From the NCBI RefSeq assembly GCF_010729305.1, contig NZ_AP022574.1, forward strand, positions 1,178,001 to 1,242,000: a DNA stretch of 64,000 bases, written 5' to 3'. A model generated the notes under the pieces. The model had not been told where the DNA came from. It saw only the letters and a program-made list of their open reading frames with translations, and searched no databases. A program made the position numbers and the translations under genes. The first letter of the stretch is position 1; the number at the start of each line of letters is the position of its first letter. The stretch is from Mycolicibacterium psychrotolerans. GTDB lineage: Bacteria; Actinomycetota; Actinomycetes; Mycobacteriales; Mycobacteriaceae. Below, in pieces: positions 23,122 through 31,264 of the stretch.

Positions 23122-23577
23122 TCAGTCGTCGTGGTTGCGCCGCGCAGCCAACAGCACCACGATGAGCGCCAGCACACCGGTGATCACCGCGGCGGCGACG
23201 GGCAGCCGTGACGACGCAGGGGCTTCACGCGGTACCGGCGGCGGGCCGGTGACAGCGGTGCTCGCGGTGGCGACGGTCGACTTCGCCTGTGCCGCAGCCT
23301 CTTTGGCGGCGGTCGCCAGTGCATCGGCGTCCTGCGGCGGTGCCACCTGCGCGACCGGGCCCTTCTTCGGCGGCGCCTTCTTGACCGGGGCCTTCTTCGC
23401 CGGAGCGGCAGCCTTTTTCGCGGGCGCGTTCTTGGCGGGGACCTTCTTGGCCGGAGCCTTCTTCGCCGGGGCCTTCTTGGCGGGTGCTTTCTTCGCGGCG
23501 GGCGCCTTCTTCACCGGATCGGGCTCCGGGCGTGCGGGATCGTGCCCGTCCTCGGGCCGGTCCGACTGCTCCGCCAT
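23122..23577 (-). CDS. hns: Hns-like Lys/Ala-rich protein with C-terminal membrane anchor
   Basis: This 151-residue protein starts acidic (MAEQSDRPEDGH) and continues with tandem AKKAP-type repeats at about residues 22-70, a histone H1-like DNA-binding tail. A helical AKEAAAQAKSTVATA segment follows, then a single membrane helix (VAAAVITGVLALIVVLLAA) near residues 125-145. It corresponds to M. tuberculosis Rv3852 by content and position. It probably ties DNA to the membrane and acts as a nucleoid-associated protein. The repeats are low complexity, so length may vary between strains. Confidence 0.85.
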   Translation of the reverse strand: MAEQSDRPEDGHDPARPEPDPVKKAPAAKKAPAKKAPAKKAPAKKVPAKNAPAKKAAAPAKKAPVKKAPPKKGPVAQVAPPQDADALATAAKEAAAQAKSTVATASTAVTGPPPVPREAPASSRLPVAAAVITGVLALIVVLLAARRNHDD

Positions 23578-23654
23578 GTCGCTGCTCCTTTGACGTCTCT
23601 GCACCGGCAGGGTGCCTCAATCATGCCAGGTCACTCGTGACGGCCGTCCCGGTG

Positions 23655-24578
23655 TCAGCCCGTCACCGCGAGCGTCGCGGCGGCGGCCAGGGTCGCGGCC
23701 ATCAGCGCCAGTTCGGTGTAGGCCCGCGCGCGGGACACCTCGGCGCTGGAGCGGTGCGCCCTGGCCGCGGGCAGCCAGTGCGCGCGGTTGCGCCAGGCGA
23801 GCACCGTCAGCGCGATCGTGAGCGCGATCTTGGCACTCAGTACCCGGCCCCAACCGGTCCCGATCAGCTGCCCTGGCGTGTCCAGCAGGGCCAGTCCGGC
23901 CACCACGCCGCCGACGAGCAGCACCGCGACGCACCCGAGGGACAGCTGGGAGAACCGCGGCAACACCCGCGCCCACTGGCCGCGGTGGTCGACGGTCAGG
24001 ACGAGCGCCGCCAGGACACCGCACCACACGGCGGCCGCCAGCGCATGCAGCGCGACGGCCACCCCGGCCATCGGCTGATCGGCCAGATGCCCGGTGAGCG
24101 GGTGGCCCGCGACGCCGATGGCCGCGGCACCCGCTGTCGCGGCCGCCGTGGCCGTGGTCCGCGGGGCGAAGCAGGCCGCCGCGCACACCACGGCCGCCGC
24201 CGCGATGGTCACCAGGCCGGCCCTGCCGGGCGCGGTGTGCAGGGTGAAGTCCCACACCGTGCGCGCCCCGACGCGGACGGCGCTGCTGCCCGCGGCCTCG
24301 GCGGCAGCGAGCACCAGACGCACCAGCTCGGCCGCAAGCCACACTGCCGACGCGGCCGCCAGCGGCGCGGCGGCCCGTCGCAGCAACTCGCCGCGATATC
24401 GGGGACCGTCGAGCGCGGACACGGCGGCCAGCCCCACGGCGACCACGGCGGCACAGTCGGCCAACCCCCTGATCAGCGCCACCGCCAGCGGCGCCCCGGG
24501 AAAGGCCAGCGCCCAGGCCAGCACGCCCGCCGCCGCGGCGACGAACCCCCCGCCCGCCACCGCCCGGCGGTGCGTCAC
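23655..24578 (-). CDS. CopD-domain membrane protein (copper uptake/resistance)
   Basis: This 307-residue integral membrane protein has about eight hydrophobic helices. The CopD-type region with possible ligand histidines is visible as VALHALAAAVWCGVLAALVL, preceded by GHPLTGHLADQPM. Its GTG start at 24578 overlaps the stop of copC (GTGA on the minus strand), so the two are co-translated. CopC/CopD pairs move or buffer copper at the cell surface. The pair sits between hns and the DUF6474 gene, where M. tuberculosis has only a short membrane protein gene, by memory. Confidence 0.85.
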   Translation of the reverse strand: MTHRRAVAGGGFVAAAAGVLAWALAFPGAPLAVALIRGLADCAAVVAVGLAAVSALDGPRYRGELLRRAAAPLAAASAVWLAAELVRLVLAAAEAAGSSAVRVGARTVWDFTLHTAPGRAGLVTIAAAAVVCAAACFAPRTTATAAATAGAAAIGVAGHPLTGHLADQPMAGVAVALHALAAAVWCGVLAALVLTVDHRGQWARVLPRFSQLSLGCVAVLLVGGVVAGLALLDTPGQLIGTGWGRVLSAKIALTIALTVLAWRNRAHWLPAARAHRSSAEVSRARAYTELALMAATLAAAATLAVTG

Positions 24579-25129
24579 GACCTGCGCCGGACCGCCCACA
24601 CCGCGCCCGCCGCCACCACGGCGACCGCCGCCACTGCGAACGGCCATGCCGGCAGTCCGCCGGACGACGGTTGCGCTGCCGCCGGCCCCGGGGTGGCGGC
24701 AGCGGGCGACGCCGGTGTCGCGGTGGCAGCCGTCGTCACGCGGTACGACCAGGAACCGGTGACCACGTGACCGTCGGCCGACGTCGCGCGGTAGTTGACG
24801 GTGTAAGTCCCGGCAGGTGCGCCGCTGCGCACGCCGACGCTGATGACCGCTCCATCCACGGTGGGGGTGCCGTCGCCCCACTGCGCGCCGTCGGGACCGA
24901 CCACCGTCATCGCGGCGAACTCGGACTGCATGTCCTCGTTGAACGTCGCGCTGACCTTCGGCGGGGACTGGGTCAGTTCGGCGTTGTCGGCGGGGTCGCC
25001 GGCAATGCGCGCGGCGTGGGCCCACGCGGGCCCGGCGGAGGTCAGTGCCCCCAGGAACAGACCGCTCGCCAGGGCGGCGGCGGCGAGAACGTGGGCGAGC
25101 ATGGCCGACCCACGATGAAGTGCCTTCAT
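24575..25129 (-). CDS. CopC-domain periplasmic copper-binding protein, membrane anchored
   Basis: This 184-residue protein has an N-terminal signal peptide ending near AGPAWA, followed by the mature start HAARIAGDPADNAEL. The N-terminal His is the classical copper ligand of CopC. The beta-barrel carries PPKVSATFNEDM, GTYTVNYRATSADGHVVTGSWSYRV, with the second His in DGHV. A Pro/Ala linker and a C-terminal membrane helix (WPFAVAAVAVVAAGAVWAV) tether it. ATG 25129 is the start. It is coupled to copD downstream. Confidence 0.9.
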   Translation of the reverse strand: MKALHRGSAMLAHVLAAAALASGLFLGALTSAGPAWAHAARIAGDPADNAELTQSPPKVSATFNEDMQSEFAAMTVVGPDGAQWGDGTPTVDGAVISVGVRSGAPAGTYTVNYRATSADGHVVTGSWSYRVTTAATATPASPAAATPGPAAAQPSSGGLPAWPFAVAAVAVVAAGAVWAVRRRS

Positions 25130-25171
25130 CGGTGTTGTCTTTCTGTGTGGTGTCCGTCTGTGGTCGCGGGG

Positions 25172-25696
25172 TCAGCCCGCGACAGGCGGACCCCGGTGCG
25201 ACAACGACGAGGCGAGCATCAGCGACGAGAACAGCGGTTGGTCGGCGCCGCCCACGGCGGCAGCCGGCCCGATGGACACCGGTGGCGGGATGCGCACCAG
25301 GGTGCGCCGCACGACACGGCTGAGCGCCCGGCACAATCGGTCGCCTGCGCTGATCAGGGCGGCGCCCGCGAGCACCGCGGCCAGGTGCGCGGCGGCCATC
25401 GCCCACGGCGGCGCGGGAGCGGCATGCGCGTGATGGGCGGCGGCGCTGAGGATTCCGTGGCCGGCGAGCTGACCCGCCGTCAGCAGGAGCGCCATCAGCC
25501 GGACGTCGCCGGTCCGCGGTAGCGCCGTTGCGGTGGCGCCGACCGTCGCGGCGACCAGCAGCAGCTGCACCGCGGCGGGGCCCGACGGGAGACCGCCGCC
25601 GCCGAGAGCGTGCGCGGCCAGCGTGAGCGCCGCCGTCAGCAGGGCCGCGGCGCCACCGCGCAGCAGCGCCCCCTGCCGGACCGACGGGCTGGACAA
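25172..25696 (-). CDS. Putative membrane protein with His-rich loop
   Basis: This is a 174-residue hydrophobic protein with about four membrane helices and no recognised domain. A loop with GHGILSAAAHHAHAAP offers several histidines, and the C-terminus has another (LSHRGPP). The reading frame starts with TTG 25696, 4 bases after the DUF6474 stop in the same direction, so it is probably part of that operon. It precedes copC by 42 bases. A role in metal handling is inferred only from the histidines and neighbours. Confidence 0.65.
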   Translation of the reverse strand: MSSPSVRQGALLRGGAAALLTAALTLAAHALGGGGLPSGPAAVQLLLVAATVGATATALPRTGDVRLMALLLTAGQLAGHGILSAAAHHAHAAPAPPWAMAAAHLAAVLAGAALISAGDRLCRALSRVVRRTLVRIPPPVSIGPAAAVGGADQPLFSSLMLASSLSHRGPPVAG

Positions 25697-25700
25697 CGGG

Positions 25701-26357
25701 TCAGGCCACGCCCAGGCGCGCCAGCAGGTCGGCGTCGATGCCGTCGAGCTGCTGCGCGATGGCCGCGTGGGCGGGCCGCCGGCGGGCCGGTGGCATGTTC
25801 TCCGCGGCGGTGACCGCGGCTGCCAGGTCGGTGAGGCGTTCGCTGATCGCGGCGGCGAACTGCTTGGTCTCGGCGTCCTTGGGCTTCTTCTCGGTCAGCT
25901 GCCGCAGGGACTGCTCGGCGCCCGCGATGCGCGCCGACAGCTCGCCTCCATGCCCGGAGAACTGGCCCAGCTGACTGACCGGGACACCCAGCCTGTCGGC
26001 CCGGCGCTCGTCGATCAGGCCCCGTGCAGAGATCGAGGCACGGTAGACCAGCGGCACGACCACCGGTGCCAGCAAACGAGATACGGTCAGCGCCCTGCGA
26101 ACCCGGGTGGGGGAGAACAACTTGCCTTCGCGCGCGGCCTTCAATTGCGTTTCAGCAACTTTGAGCGCGGCCCGGTCGCTGTCGCGCTGAGCGCGTAGCT
26201 GCGCGCGCAGGGCACGCTCGGTGGCCTTCTGTTCGGCCTTGAAGCGACGCACCTCGTTCTTGGCCGAGAGCTTGGCTTCCAGCTTGGCTTTGGCTTTGAT
26301 CGCCCGCGCCTCGGCCCTGCGGGTTGCACGGGACTTCCGTCGTTTGAACAGACTCAT
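25701..26357 (-). CDS. DUF6474 family protein (Rv3850-like)
   Basis: This is a 218-residue protein with an extremely basic, coiled-coil-prone N-terminal half (FKRRKSRATRRAEARAIKAK and following, about residues 4-75). A hydrophobic segment follows (LLAPVVVPLVYRASISARGL), then a helical C-terminus. It corresponds to M. tuberculosis Rv3850 by position and length. Function is unknown. It starts at ATG 26357, divergent from the Pro-rich exported protein 210 bases away, and heads a run of genes toward copD. Confidence 0.78.
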   Translation of the reverse strand: MSLFKRRKSRATRRAEARAIKAKAKLEAKLSAKNEVRRFKAEQKATERALRAQLRAQRDSDRAALKVAETQLKAAREGKLFSPTRVRRALTVSRLLAPVVVPLVYRASISARGLIDERRADRLGVPVSQLGQFSGHGGELSARIAGAEQSLRQLTEKKPKDAETKQFAAAISERLTDLAAAVTAAENMPPARRRPAHAAIAQQLDGIDADLLARLGVA

Positions 26358-26566
26358 CCCTGCGGCCTCTCCACTCTTCTCACCGGCATGTCCCGCCGGA
26401 GATGCGGCGGTGACGCTGACCCACACTATCGTTCGGGGTACGGGGTGGCTCGGGTGTGCCCCGGTCAGCGGCGGAGTTACCTCGGTCAGCAAACTCGCTC
26501 CTGTGCGAGAATCGACGCAACCTCTGAGCGTTCTCGACGCCAGACCCCTGGAGAGGTGGTGACGAC

Positions 26567-27508
26567 GTGGGTTCGCGCGCGCGCACCGCTGCAGCAGCCT
26601 GCCTCGTCGCCGGTGGGGTGTGGGCCGGGTGCGCCGGGACGCCGACGGCGTACGCCGACCCGGCAGATGTCGCCGGCGCCACGGATGCCGGCGTCGACGA
26701 TGGCGTCGACGACAAGGCCGATGCGTCTGAGCGCGACGCCGGCGGGGAGTCACGATCCGAGGCCGAACCCGCGCCTCCCGCCGACGAGGCCTCCGACGAC
26801 GAAGCCTCCGTCGGCGAGAACGTCGACGGTGACACGAAGGTCGCCGCCGCCGAGGATCCGTCGCGGCCGTGCTGCAAGGACGGCTCGAAGGACTGCGGGC
26901 ACGGCTGGCCGTGGCCGTGGCCGGACGACGACCCGGATCCGCCCGGCGCGCCGAACCCGTCCGGAGCGGGCGGCGGCAGCGACCGCCCTGTGGGCGTCCC
27001 CCGCCCGGCCGGCCCACCCCGCATCGGCACGGGGCCCGCCGGCACCCGACCACCGACCGATGTTCCGTTCGATCCCGACGTGATCGACACGATCCCCGGC
27101 GCCGGGCTGCCGGCTGCCGGCACAGCGGCTCCGATCAGCGTGCCGATACTCGCCGTTCCCGTTCCCGTTCCCGTTCCCGTTCCGGCAGGCACCGGTGGCG
27201 CCGCGACGCCGGCAGGCACCGGTGGCGGGATGCCGGCCGGACCGCGCGGGGCCGTCGCCGAACCACCGCCGGCGCGGCAGCCACCCCCGGCACCCGAGGC
27301 GCCCGCCGGATCGCCGGCGACACCGCCGGGCCGGGTCGGGTACGGCGAGGCATTGCGCAGCGCGGGCACGTCGCGACTCGCGGCGCTCGCGCTGCCCGGC
27401 GTCGCCGGAATTCTGGTGCTCACCGCACTGGGCGGGTTATTAGGCTATCGCCAGGCAAAGGCCGGCCAGGCGGTGCGAGCCCGCGGCACAGCACGATTCA
27501 TGAACTGA
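26567..27508 (+). CDS. Exported proline-rich protein with C-terminal anchor
   Basis: This 313-residue protein has a signal peptide (residues 1-30, ending TPTAYA). An acidic Asp/Glu-rich stretch (residues 33-90) follows, then a cysteine/tryptophan motif DPSRPCCKDGSKDCGHGWPW. The rest is a long Pro/Gly/Ala-rich spacer with VP repeats and a C-terminal membrane helix near residue 285. It is likely cell-wall spanning. GTG 26567 is preceded by a GGAGAGG ribosome site. No enzymatic domain is seen, and function is unknown. Confidence 0.75.
   Translation: MGSRARTAAAACLVAGGVWAGCAGTPTAYADPADVAGATDAGVDDGVDDKADASERDAGGESRSEAEPAPPADEASDDEASVGENVDGDTKVAAAEDPSRPCCKDGSKDCGHGWPWPWPDDDPDPPGAPNPSGAGGGSDRPVGVPRPAGPPRIGTGPAGTRPPTDVPFDPDVIDTIPGAGLPAAGTAAPISVPILAVPVPVPVPVPAGTGGAATPAGTGGGMPAGPRGAVAEPPPARQPPPAPEAPAGSPATPPGRVGYGEALRSAGTSRLAALALPGVAGILVLTALGGLLGYRQAKAGQAVRARGTARFMN
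27155..27183 (+). repeat. GTTCCC hexanucleotide tandem repeat
   Basis: Four full GTTCCC units and a partial fifth lie in frame within the Pro-rich protein and encode a Val-Pro run. As a 6-base unit it can vary by slippage without breaking the frame, so spacer length may differ between strains. Confidence 0.85.
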
Positions 27509-27597
27509 GGGGTTTCGTTCACTCCGCCGGGGTGAGCAGCGCATAGTGGAGATATCGGACCGGGTCCGATTGGGTGGAACGGGATGGAAGGGGAGCC

Positions 27598-28089
27598 ATG
27601 CCTGCGAGCCGGCGCGTCACCCGCGCGGTCAGTGAGGTGCTCGATCTGGCCCCGCGCCGGGGCGAAGTCTCGGTGCCCCGGCTGGTCGAGGCGGTCAGCG
27701 TCCACCGCCACCGGCCCATCGAGCTCACCTCCGGCGACCTGCCGCCCGGCGTGTGCGGGCAGTGGCGCCAGTACGCCGACCGCGACGTGTTCCTCATCCA
27801 GCAGGGCCTGCCCGCGTGGGACCGCACGCTGGCTCACGAACTGGGCCACCTCGTGCTCGGGCACGAGGGCATCCCCGTCACGCAGGCGGCCCGGGACAGC
27901 ACCGAGGTGGCCAGCTCGGAACTGATCGGTTACATGCTCAACCAGCGCACCGGGTGCATGGGACCCAACGGGGAGGACGCCGAGCAGGAGGCCGAGGACT
28001 TCGCCGCCCTGCTCATCTACCGGCTGGGCCGGCTGCCGTCCGACCGGTCCTCGATCGTGCAGGTACGTCTCGGAGAGGCGTTTGGTTGA
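27598..28089 (+). CDS. ImmA/IrrE-type metallopeptidase
   Basis: This 163-residue protein carries the zinc metallopeptidase motif HELGHLVLGHEG at about residues 79-90, typical of ImmA/IrrE (COG2856). Later come ELIGYMLNQRTGC and an acidic EDAEQEAEDFAALLIYRL helix that could supply the third ligand. Relatives cleave XRE-type repressors or respond to stress. ATG 27598 has a strong AAGGGGAG ribosome site. Its stop overlaps the start of the next gene (TTGA, 28086-28089). The nearby HTH gene espR is a conceivable target, but this is only inference. Confidence 0.85.
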   Translation: MPASRRVTRAVSEVLDLAPRRGEVSVPRLVEAVSVHRHRPIELTSGDLPPGVCGQWRQYADRDVFLIQQGLPAWDRTLAHELGHLVLGHEGIPVTQAARDSTEVASSELIGYMLNQRTGCMGPNGEDAEQEAEDFAALLIYRLGRLPSDRSSIVQVRLGEAFG

Positions 28090-29249
28090 TCGTCTGGGTG
28101 ATCGCCGGTCTTCTGGGCCTGGCGACCGGACTTCGTATCGGATGGGCGCTGGTCAACAAGCAGTCCCTGGTCAGCACCGCGATGATCCTGGCCCTGGGCA
28201 GCCTCGGCGTGGTGGCGGCGCTGAACTGGCAGCCGCTGACCCTGCTGATCGACACACTGCTGCACTGGCCGAACATCTCGATGGGGCTCAGCCAGGTGGC
28301 GTTGATCGCCTGCGCGGCGGGCAGCTGCGTGATGATCACGACGGTGTCGTCGCTGCGTTCCCCGGCGGCCGCCCGGAAACTCGCGATGGTGCAGTACGGC
28401 GTCGCGGCGCTGATCGCAGCGGTGAGCCTGGCAGTGTTCTTCGCCGCAGGCCGGGAGCCGGAGATGGCGCCCCAGGAGTACCTGCGGCGCAGCCTCGGCT
28501 CCGACGGCACCTCGATCCCGTGGCTGCTGCCGCTGCTGTACGTCATGCTCGCGCTGAGCCTGGTGGCCTGGGCCGGCCTGCGGCACAGTAACCGGACGCG
28601 ACGGGGACGGGCGCTGTTCGTGTTCACCGTCGGCATCGTGCTGATCGTCGCGGCGCTGGCTTTCTTCCTGCTGCGCGCGGTTGGCACGAGCGGGCTGGTG
28701 GGCGTGGGCGCCGCGGCGACGCTGCTGGGCTGCGCGATGCTGATCGTGGCCGCGGGCTCGCTGCTGCCCAGCCTCGAAGACTGGTTCGGCGCGCGCCGCG
28801 AGCTGCGCACGATCCAGCCGCTGCTGACCGAACTGGGCCGTCGGCACCCGGACGTCGGCATCGGGGTGCGCCCGCGCGGGCCGCTGGTCTTTCGGGTGGC
28901 CGAGCGCATGTCGCTGATCTCCGATGCGCTGTTCCTGGAGGCCACGGCGGCGGCGGGGGCGTGGCAGCGGGTCGACGGGAGAGGTGGCGGGGCAGACGTG
29001 TCCGAGGCCGAGACCGACGACGAGGACCACGTCACCGAGGACGCGGCACCCGATGTGTCACCGGTGGAGCAGGCCCGCGCCATCGCCGCGTGGATCGCCA
29101 ACGGAGAGGAATTCCCGGGCCTGCCCTGGTTGCGGCAGCCGGCGACCTACTCCGACCGGGAGTGGATCCTCGAAATCGCCGAACAGTATCGCGCCGTGGA
29201 CTCCGGCAGGTCGAGGGGCGGCCTTCGCCGTTCTGACCCGCCGGAGTGA
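28086..29249 (+). CDS. MAB_1171c-like membrane protein (Rv3848 counterpart)
   Basis: This 387-residue protein has seven or so N-terminal membrane helices (residues 1-235). A cytoplasmic region begins LEDWFGARRELRTIQPLLTEL, carries a conserved-looking RVAERMSLISDALF, and ends in an acidic linker and EEFPGLPWLRQPATYSDREW. The family is annotated as a putative transporter without proof. TTG 28086 is chosen as start because it overlaps the protease stop. Coupling to an ImmA-type protease suggests a membrane sensor controlling proteolysis. It converges with espR 6 bases away. Confidence 0.78.
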   Translation: MIVWVIAGLLGLATGLRIGWALVNKQSLVSTAMILALGSLGVVAALNWQPLTLLIDTLLHWPNISMGLSQVALIACAAGSCVMITTVSSLRSPAAARKLAMVQYGVAALIAAVSLAVFFAAGREPEMAPQEYLRRSLGSDGTSIPWLLPLLYVMLALSLVAWAGLRHSNRTRRGRALFVFTVGIVLIVAALAFFLLRAVGTSGLVGVGAAATLLGCAMLIVAAGSLLPSLEDWFGARRELRTIQPLLTELGRRHPDVGIGVRPRGPLVFRVAERMSLISDALFLEATAAAGAWQRVDGRGGGADVSEAETDDEDHVTEDAAPDVSPVEQARAIAAWIANGEEFPGLPWLRQPATYSDREWILEIAEQYRAVDSGRSRGGLRRSDPPE

Positions 29250-29255
29250 CGGAGG

Positions 29256-29654
29256 CTAATCCTGCAGGTTCTCCTTGCGGCGCAGCTCGTCGACCTTCTG
29301 CACGATGTCCTGCTTCGCCTCGGCGGACAAGCCCACCGTGCGTGCCGCGATGCGGCGAACGCCCTCGTCACGCATCCCGGCGAGCAGCGTCAGCTCCTTG
29401 TCGAGCTTCTCGTAGTACTCGTCGTCGGTGAAGTAGGCGGGCTTGATTCGGAAGAAGTTGGCAAGCGCGGCCATGGTCGCCACGGACGGGTTGGTGCGGT
29501 TGCCGGAACGCAACTGGGACAGATAGGGCGCCGACATGGTCACCCCCTCGGCCTTGAGTGCCGCGATCACCTCGGCCGAAGTGTGTGGGCCACGTCCTGG
29601 CGGGTAAACGGTGTCGAACAAGCGGTTCAGTCGAGCGGCAAACGTGTTGCTCAT
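29256..29654 (-). CDS. espR: Nucleoid-associated regulator EspR
   Basis: This 132-residue protein is nearly identical over its first 80 residues to the M. tuberculosis EspR I remember: FAARLNRLFDTVYPPGRGPH, SAEVIAALKAEGVTMSAPYL, SQLRSGNRTNPSVATMAALA. The N-terminal HTH binds DNA, and the C-terminal helices (DDEYYEKLDKEL onward) form the dimer. In M. tuberculosis it activates espACD for ESX-1 secretion and bridges distant sites; no espACD genes lie in this window. ATG 29654 follows a GGAGG site. A long, motif-bearing 455-base region lies upstream. Confidence 0.95.
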   Translation of the reverse strand: MSNTFAARLNRLFDTVYPPGRGPHTSAEVIAALKAEGVTMSAPYLSQLRSGNRTNPSVATMAALANFFRIKPAYFTDDEYYEKLDKELTLLAGMRDEGVRRIAARTVGLSAEAKQDIVQKVDELRRKENLQD

Positions 29655-30109
29655 GGGATTGACCTCCACATACAGGCGAGCGGGGTTTTGGGGCGGCGTA
29701 TTTGCTGATCATCGTAGCGACAGATGTGTCCACAACCAAGTGCAAACCACGGAAAAGTCTATCCGGGCTCGCGTCGCGTTGCGCCGCTGCTTGTGTGAAC
29801 GGCGCCGACGTGGACACCTCCCACCCCCATGGCAAGGTGCAGCTAGGCAAATAATAACGCCCCCGTAGTTAGCATACGCGCGGCTTTTCCAGGAGTGGTG
29901 GCTTTGGGGAAGCGCGATCCGTCGCCGGCAACCGCCCGCGAAAGCGGGGACCCCCGACGCGAGGTTTGCTGGACGTGAGGCGCATCACCGCGGACCCGCC
30001 CCGGTCCGATGGGCTCCGGTCCTCGTCGCGCGCAAACCCCCGCCGCCGCGGGACTCGGCTCAGCCGCGAATGGTGTCAGTAGCCAGTGGCAGACGACGGA
30101 ATGGGTGGC
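29655..30109. promoter_or_regulatory. espR upstream region with EspR-type motifs
   Basis: This 455-base non-coding stretch has two exact matches to the EspR motif TTTGC[TC][GA] (TTTGCTG at 29701-29707 and 29965-29971). Partial matches occur on the other strand at 29742-29746 and 29845-29851. The exact sites are 264 bases apart, a layout that fits looping and autoregulation. A CCCGC-GAAA-GCGGG hairpin lies at 29935-29948. A TATGCT -10-like element for espR lies near 29870. The motif is from memory of published work; binding is inferred. Confidence 0.55.
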
Positions 30110-30643
30110 TCAGGCGGCCAGAAGCATCGCGAGAATGGCCGTGTCGGGATGGCTGATCGGGTCGACACCGACGCGGCTGACCATCGACGTCACGGTGCCG
30201 TCCGATTCCGCCTCGACCCACGCAGCGCGATGCTCGAGCCCCAGATGAGGCAGCCCCGGCAGCAGCACGCACCCTGAGGCGGCGCCGCTGCACTCCGGCA
30301 GTGACGGTGTGGTCTCCGACGGGGGATGCAGCATCAGCAGAGCAGGGGGCTGGCGCTCGGCGAAGTGCCCGGGAGCGACCGCGGATTCGCCGACCACGGT
30401 CCCCTCGGCCAGGACGAGGCCGACCGTGCCCGGTTCGGGTTCGTCGGGCAACTCCTCACGCGCACCGAAGATCGTGGTGGTGGACAGCAGTCCGGGCAGC
30501 GAGGCCACCCGCACCGCCACCATCAGCAGCTGCGCCCACTCCTTGGTCGAATCCGGCCACCGGCCGGACACCACGAAACCCTTCAGCGAACCGTGCGAAT
30601 GAAACGGTGCGATCTCGATCGCCCGACCGGACCCGAAATCCAT
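30110..30643 (-). CDS. Conserved hypothetical protein (Rv3847-like)
   Basis: This 177-residue protein has no domain I can name. It contains IEIAPFHSHGSLKGFVVSGR and LSTTTIFGAREELPDEPEPG, and a mostly beta character. The ATG at 30643 has a GGGAGG ribosome site, which argues against the longer frame. Its length and position next to espR match M. tuberculosis Rv3847 as I recall it. It lies downstream of sodN on the same strand, after a probable terminator. Function is unknown. Confidence 0.72.
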   Translation of the reverse strand: MDFGSGRAIEIAPFHSHGSLKGFVVSGRWPDSTKEWAQLLMVAVRVASLPGLLSTTTIFGAREELPDEPEPGTVGLVLAEGTVVGESAVAPGHFAERQPPALLMLHPPSETTPSLPECSGAASGCVLLPGLPHLGLEHRAAWVEAESDGTVTSMVSRVGVDPISHPDTAILAMLLAA

Positions 30644-30762
30644 CTCGCCTCCCGGCATCGGTGAGCAAAAGCAGACACGTCTGTGGGTCGATTTGCTCAG
30701 GATGCGGCAGGTTCCCGGTGACGCGCAAGTGGACACGAGGAGTCCGCCGGGAAGCTCAGACG

Positions 30763-30795
30763 AAAACCGGCCCGGTCGACGGGCGACCGGGCCGG
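30763..30795 (-). terminator. Intrinsic terminator of sodN
   Basis: On the minus strand a 12-pair perfect stem (CCGGCCCGGTCG against CGACCGGGCCGG, 30767-30795) with a 5-base loop is followed directly by TTTT (30763-30766). It starts 24 bases beyond the sodN stop. This is a classical hairpin plus U-tract, uncommon in mycobacteria. Confidence 0.8.
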
Positions 30796-30818
30796 GTGAC
30801 GTGGATGTGCGGAGCGTG

Positions 30819-31241
30819 TCAGGCGGGCGGGTAGACGCCCATCTGCTTGCCCTTGTCGGTCTGCCAGAAGATGTCGGCGATCTCGTCGATCGTCTTGAGC
30901 AGCTTCTCGGCCACCGCCGCGTCCAGCGACTTCTTCACGTCGCCGGCGCCGTGCACGCCGTCCCAGAACAGCTGGTGCAGGTTCGGGAACTGCTCGAAGT
31001 GGTCCTTGGTGAAGAAGTCGGCCCACAGCACCATCAGGTGGTGCTTGACCTCTTCGGCCTGCCGCTCCTTGATGATGATCGCGCGGGTCTTGAAGTGCTC
31101 ATCGTCCGAATCGTGGTACTTCTGAATCGTTTTCAGGCAGGACAGCGCCTCGATCTTGGCCTGCGCGGGATCGTAGACGCCGCAGTACAGATCGCAGTGG
31201 GCATGGGCAGGGGTTGCGTTGGCGAAAAGTCGATGCAGCAT
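30819..31241 (-). CDS. sodN: Nickel superoxide dismutase
   Basis: This 140-residue protein dismutates superoxide with a nickel centre. A 14-residue propeptide (MLHRLFANATPAHA) precedes the mature His15-Cys16-Asp-Leu-Tyr-Cys20-Gly hook. The body is a four-helix bundle with HFKTRAIIIKERQAEEVKHH, as in Streptomyces SodN. The fifth mature residue, normally Pro in HCDLPC, is Tyr (codon TAC). The gene lies between the Rv3847-like gene and the peptidase gene, where M. tuberculosis has sodA. No other SOD gene is in the window. It is divergent from the maturation protease by 23 bases. Confidence 0.93.
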   Translation of the reverse strand: MLHRLFANATPAHAHCDLYCGVYDPAQAKIEALSCLKTIQKYHDSDDEHFKTRAIIIKERQAEEVKHHLMVLWADFFTKDHFEQFPNLHQLFWDGVHGAGDVKKSLDAAVAEKLLKTIDEIADIFWQTDKGKQMGVYPPA

Positions 31242-31264
31242 GGTCCTAACTTACCCTCAAGGTC

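Noticed and set aside
29921..29975. A CCGGCAACCG segment with hairpin resembling part of a SAM-type riboswitch
   Set aside because: No plus-strand gene follows; both downstream genes are on the other strand, and the remaining riboswitch helices could not be drawn.
31242..31264. Possible metal-regulator box in the sodN-sodX gap
   Set aside because: The CCTAACTTACC segment fits neither an IdeR box nor the TTGCA-N5-TGCAA Nur form well enough.
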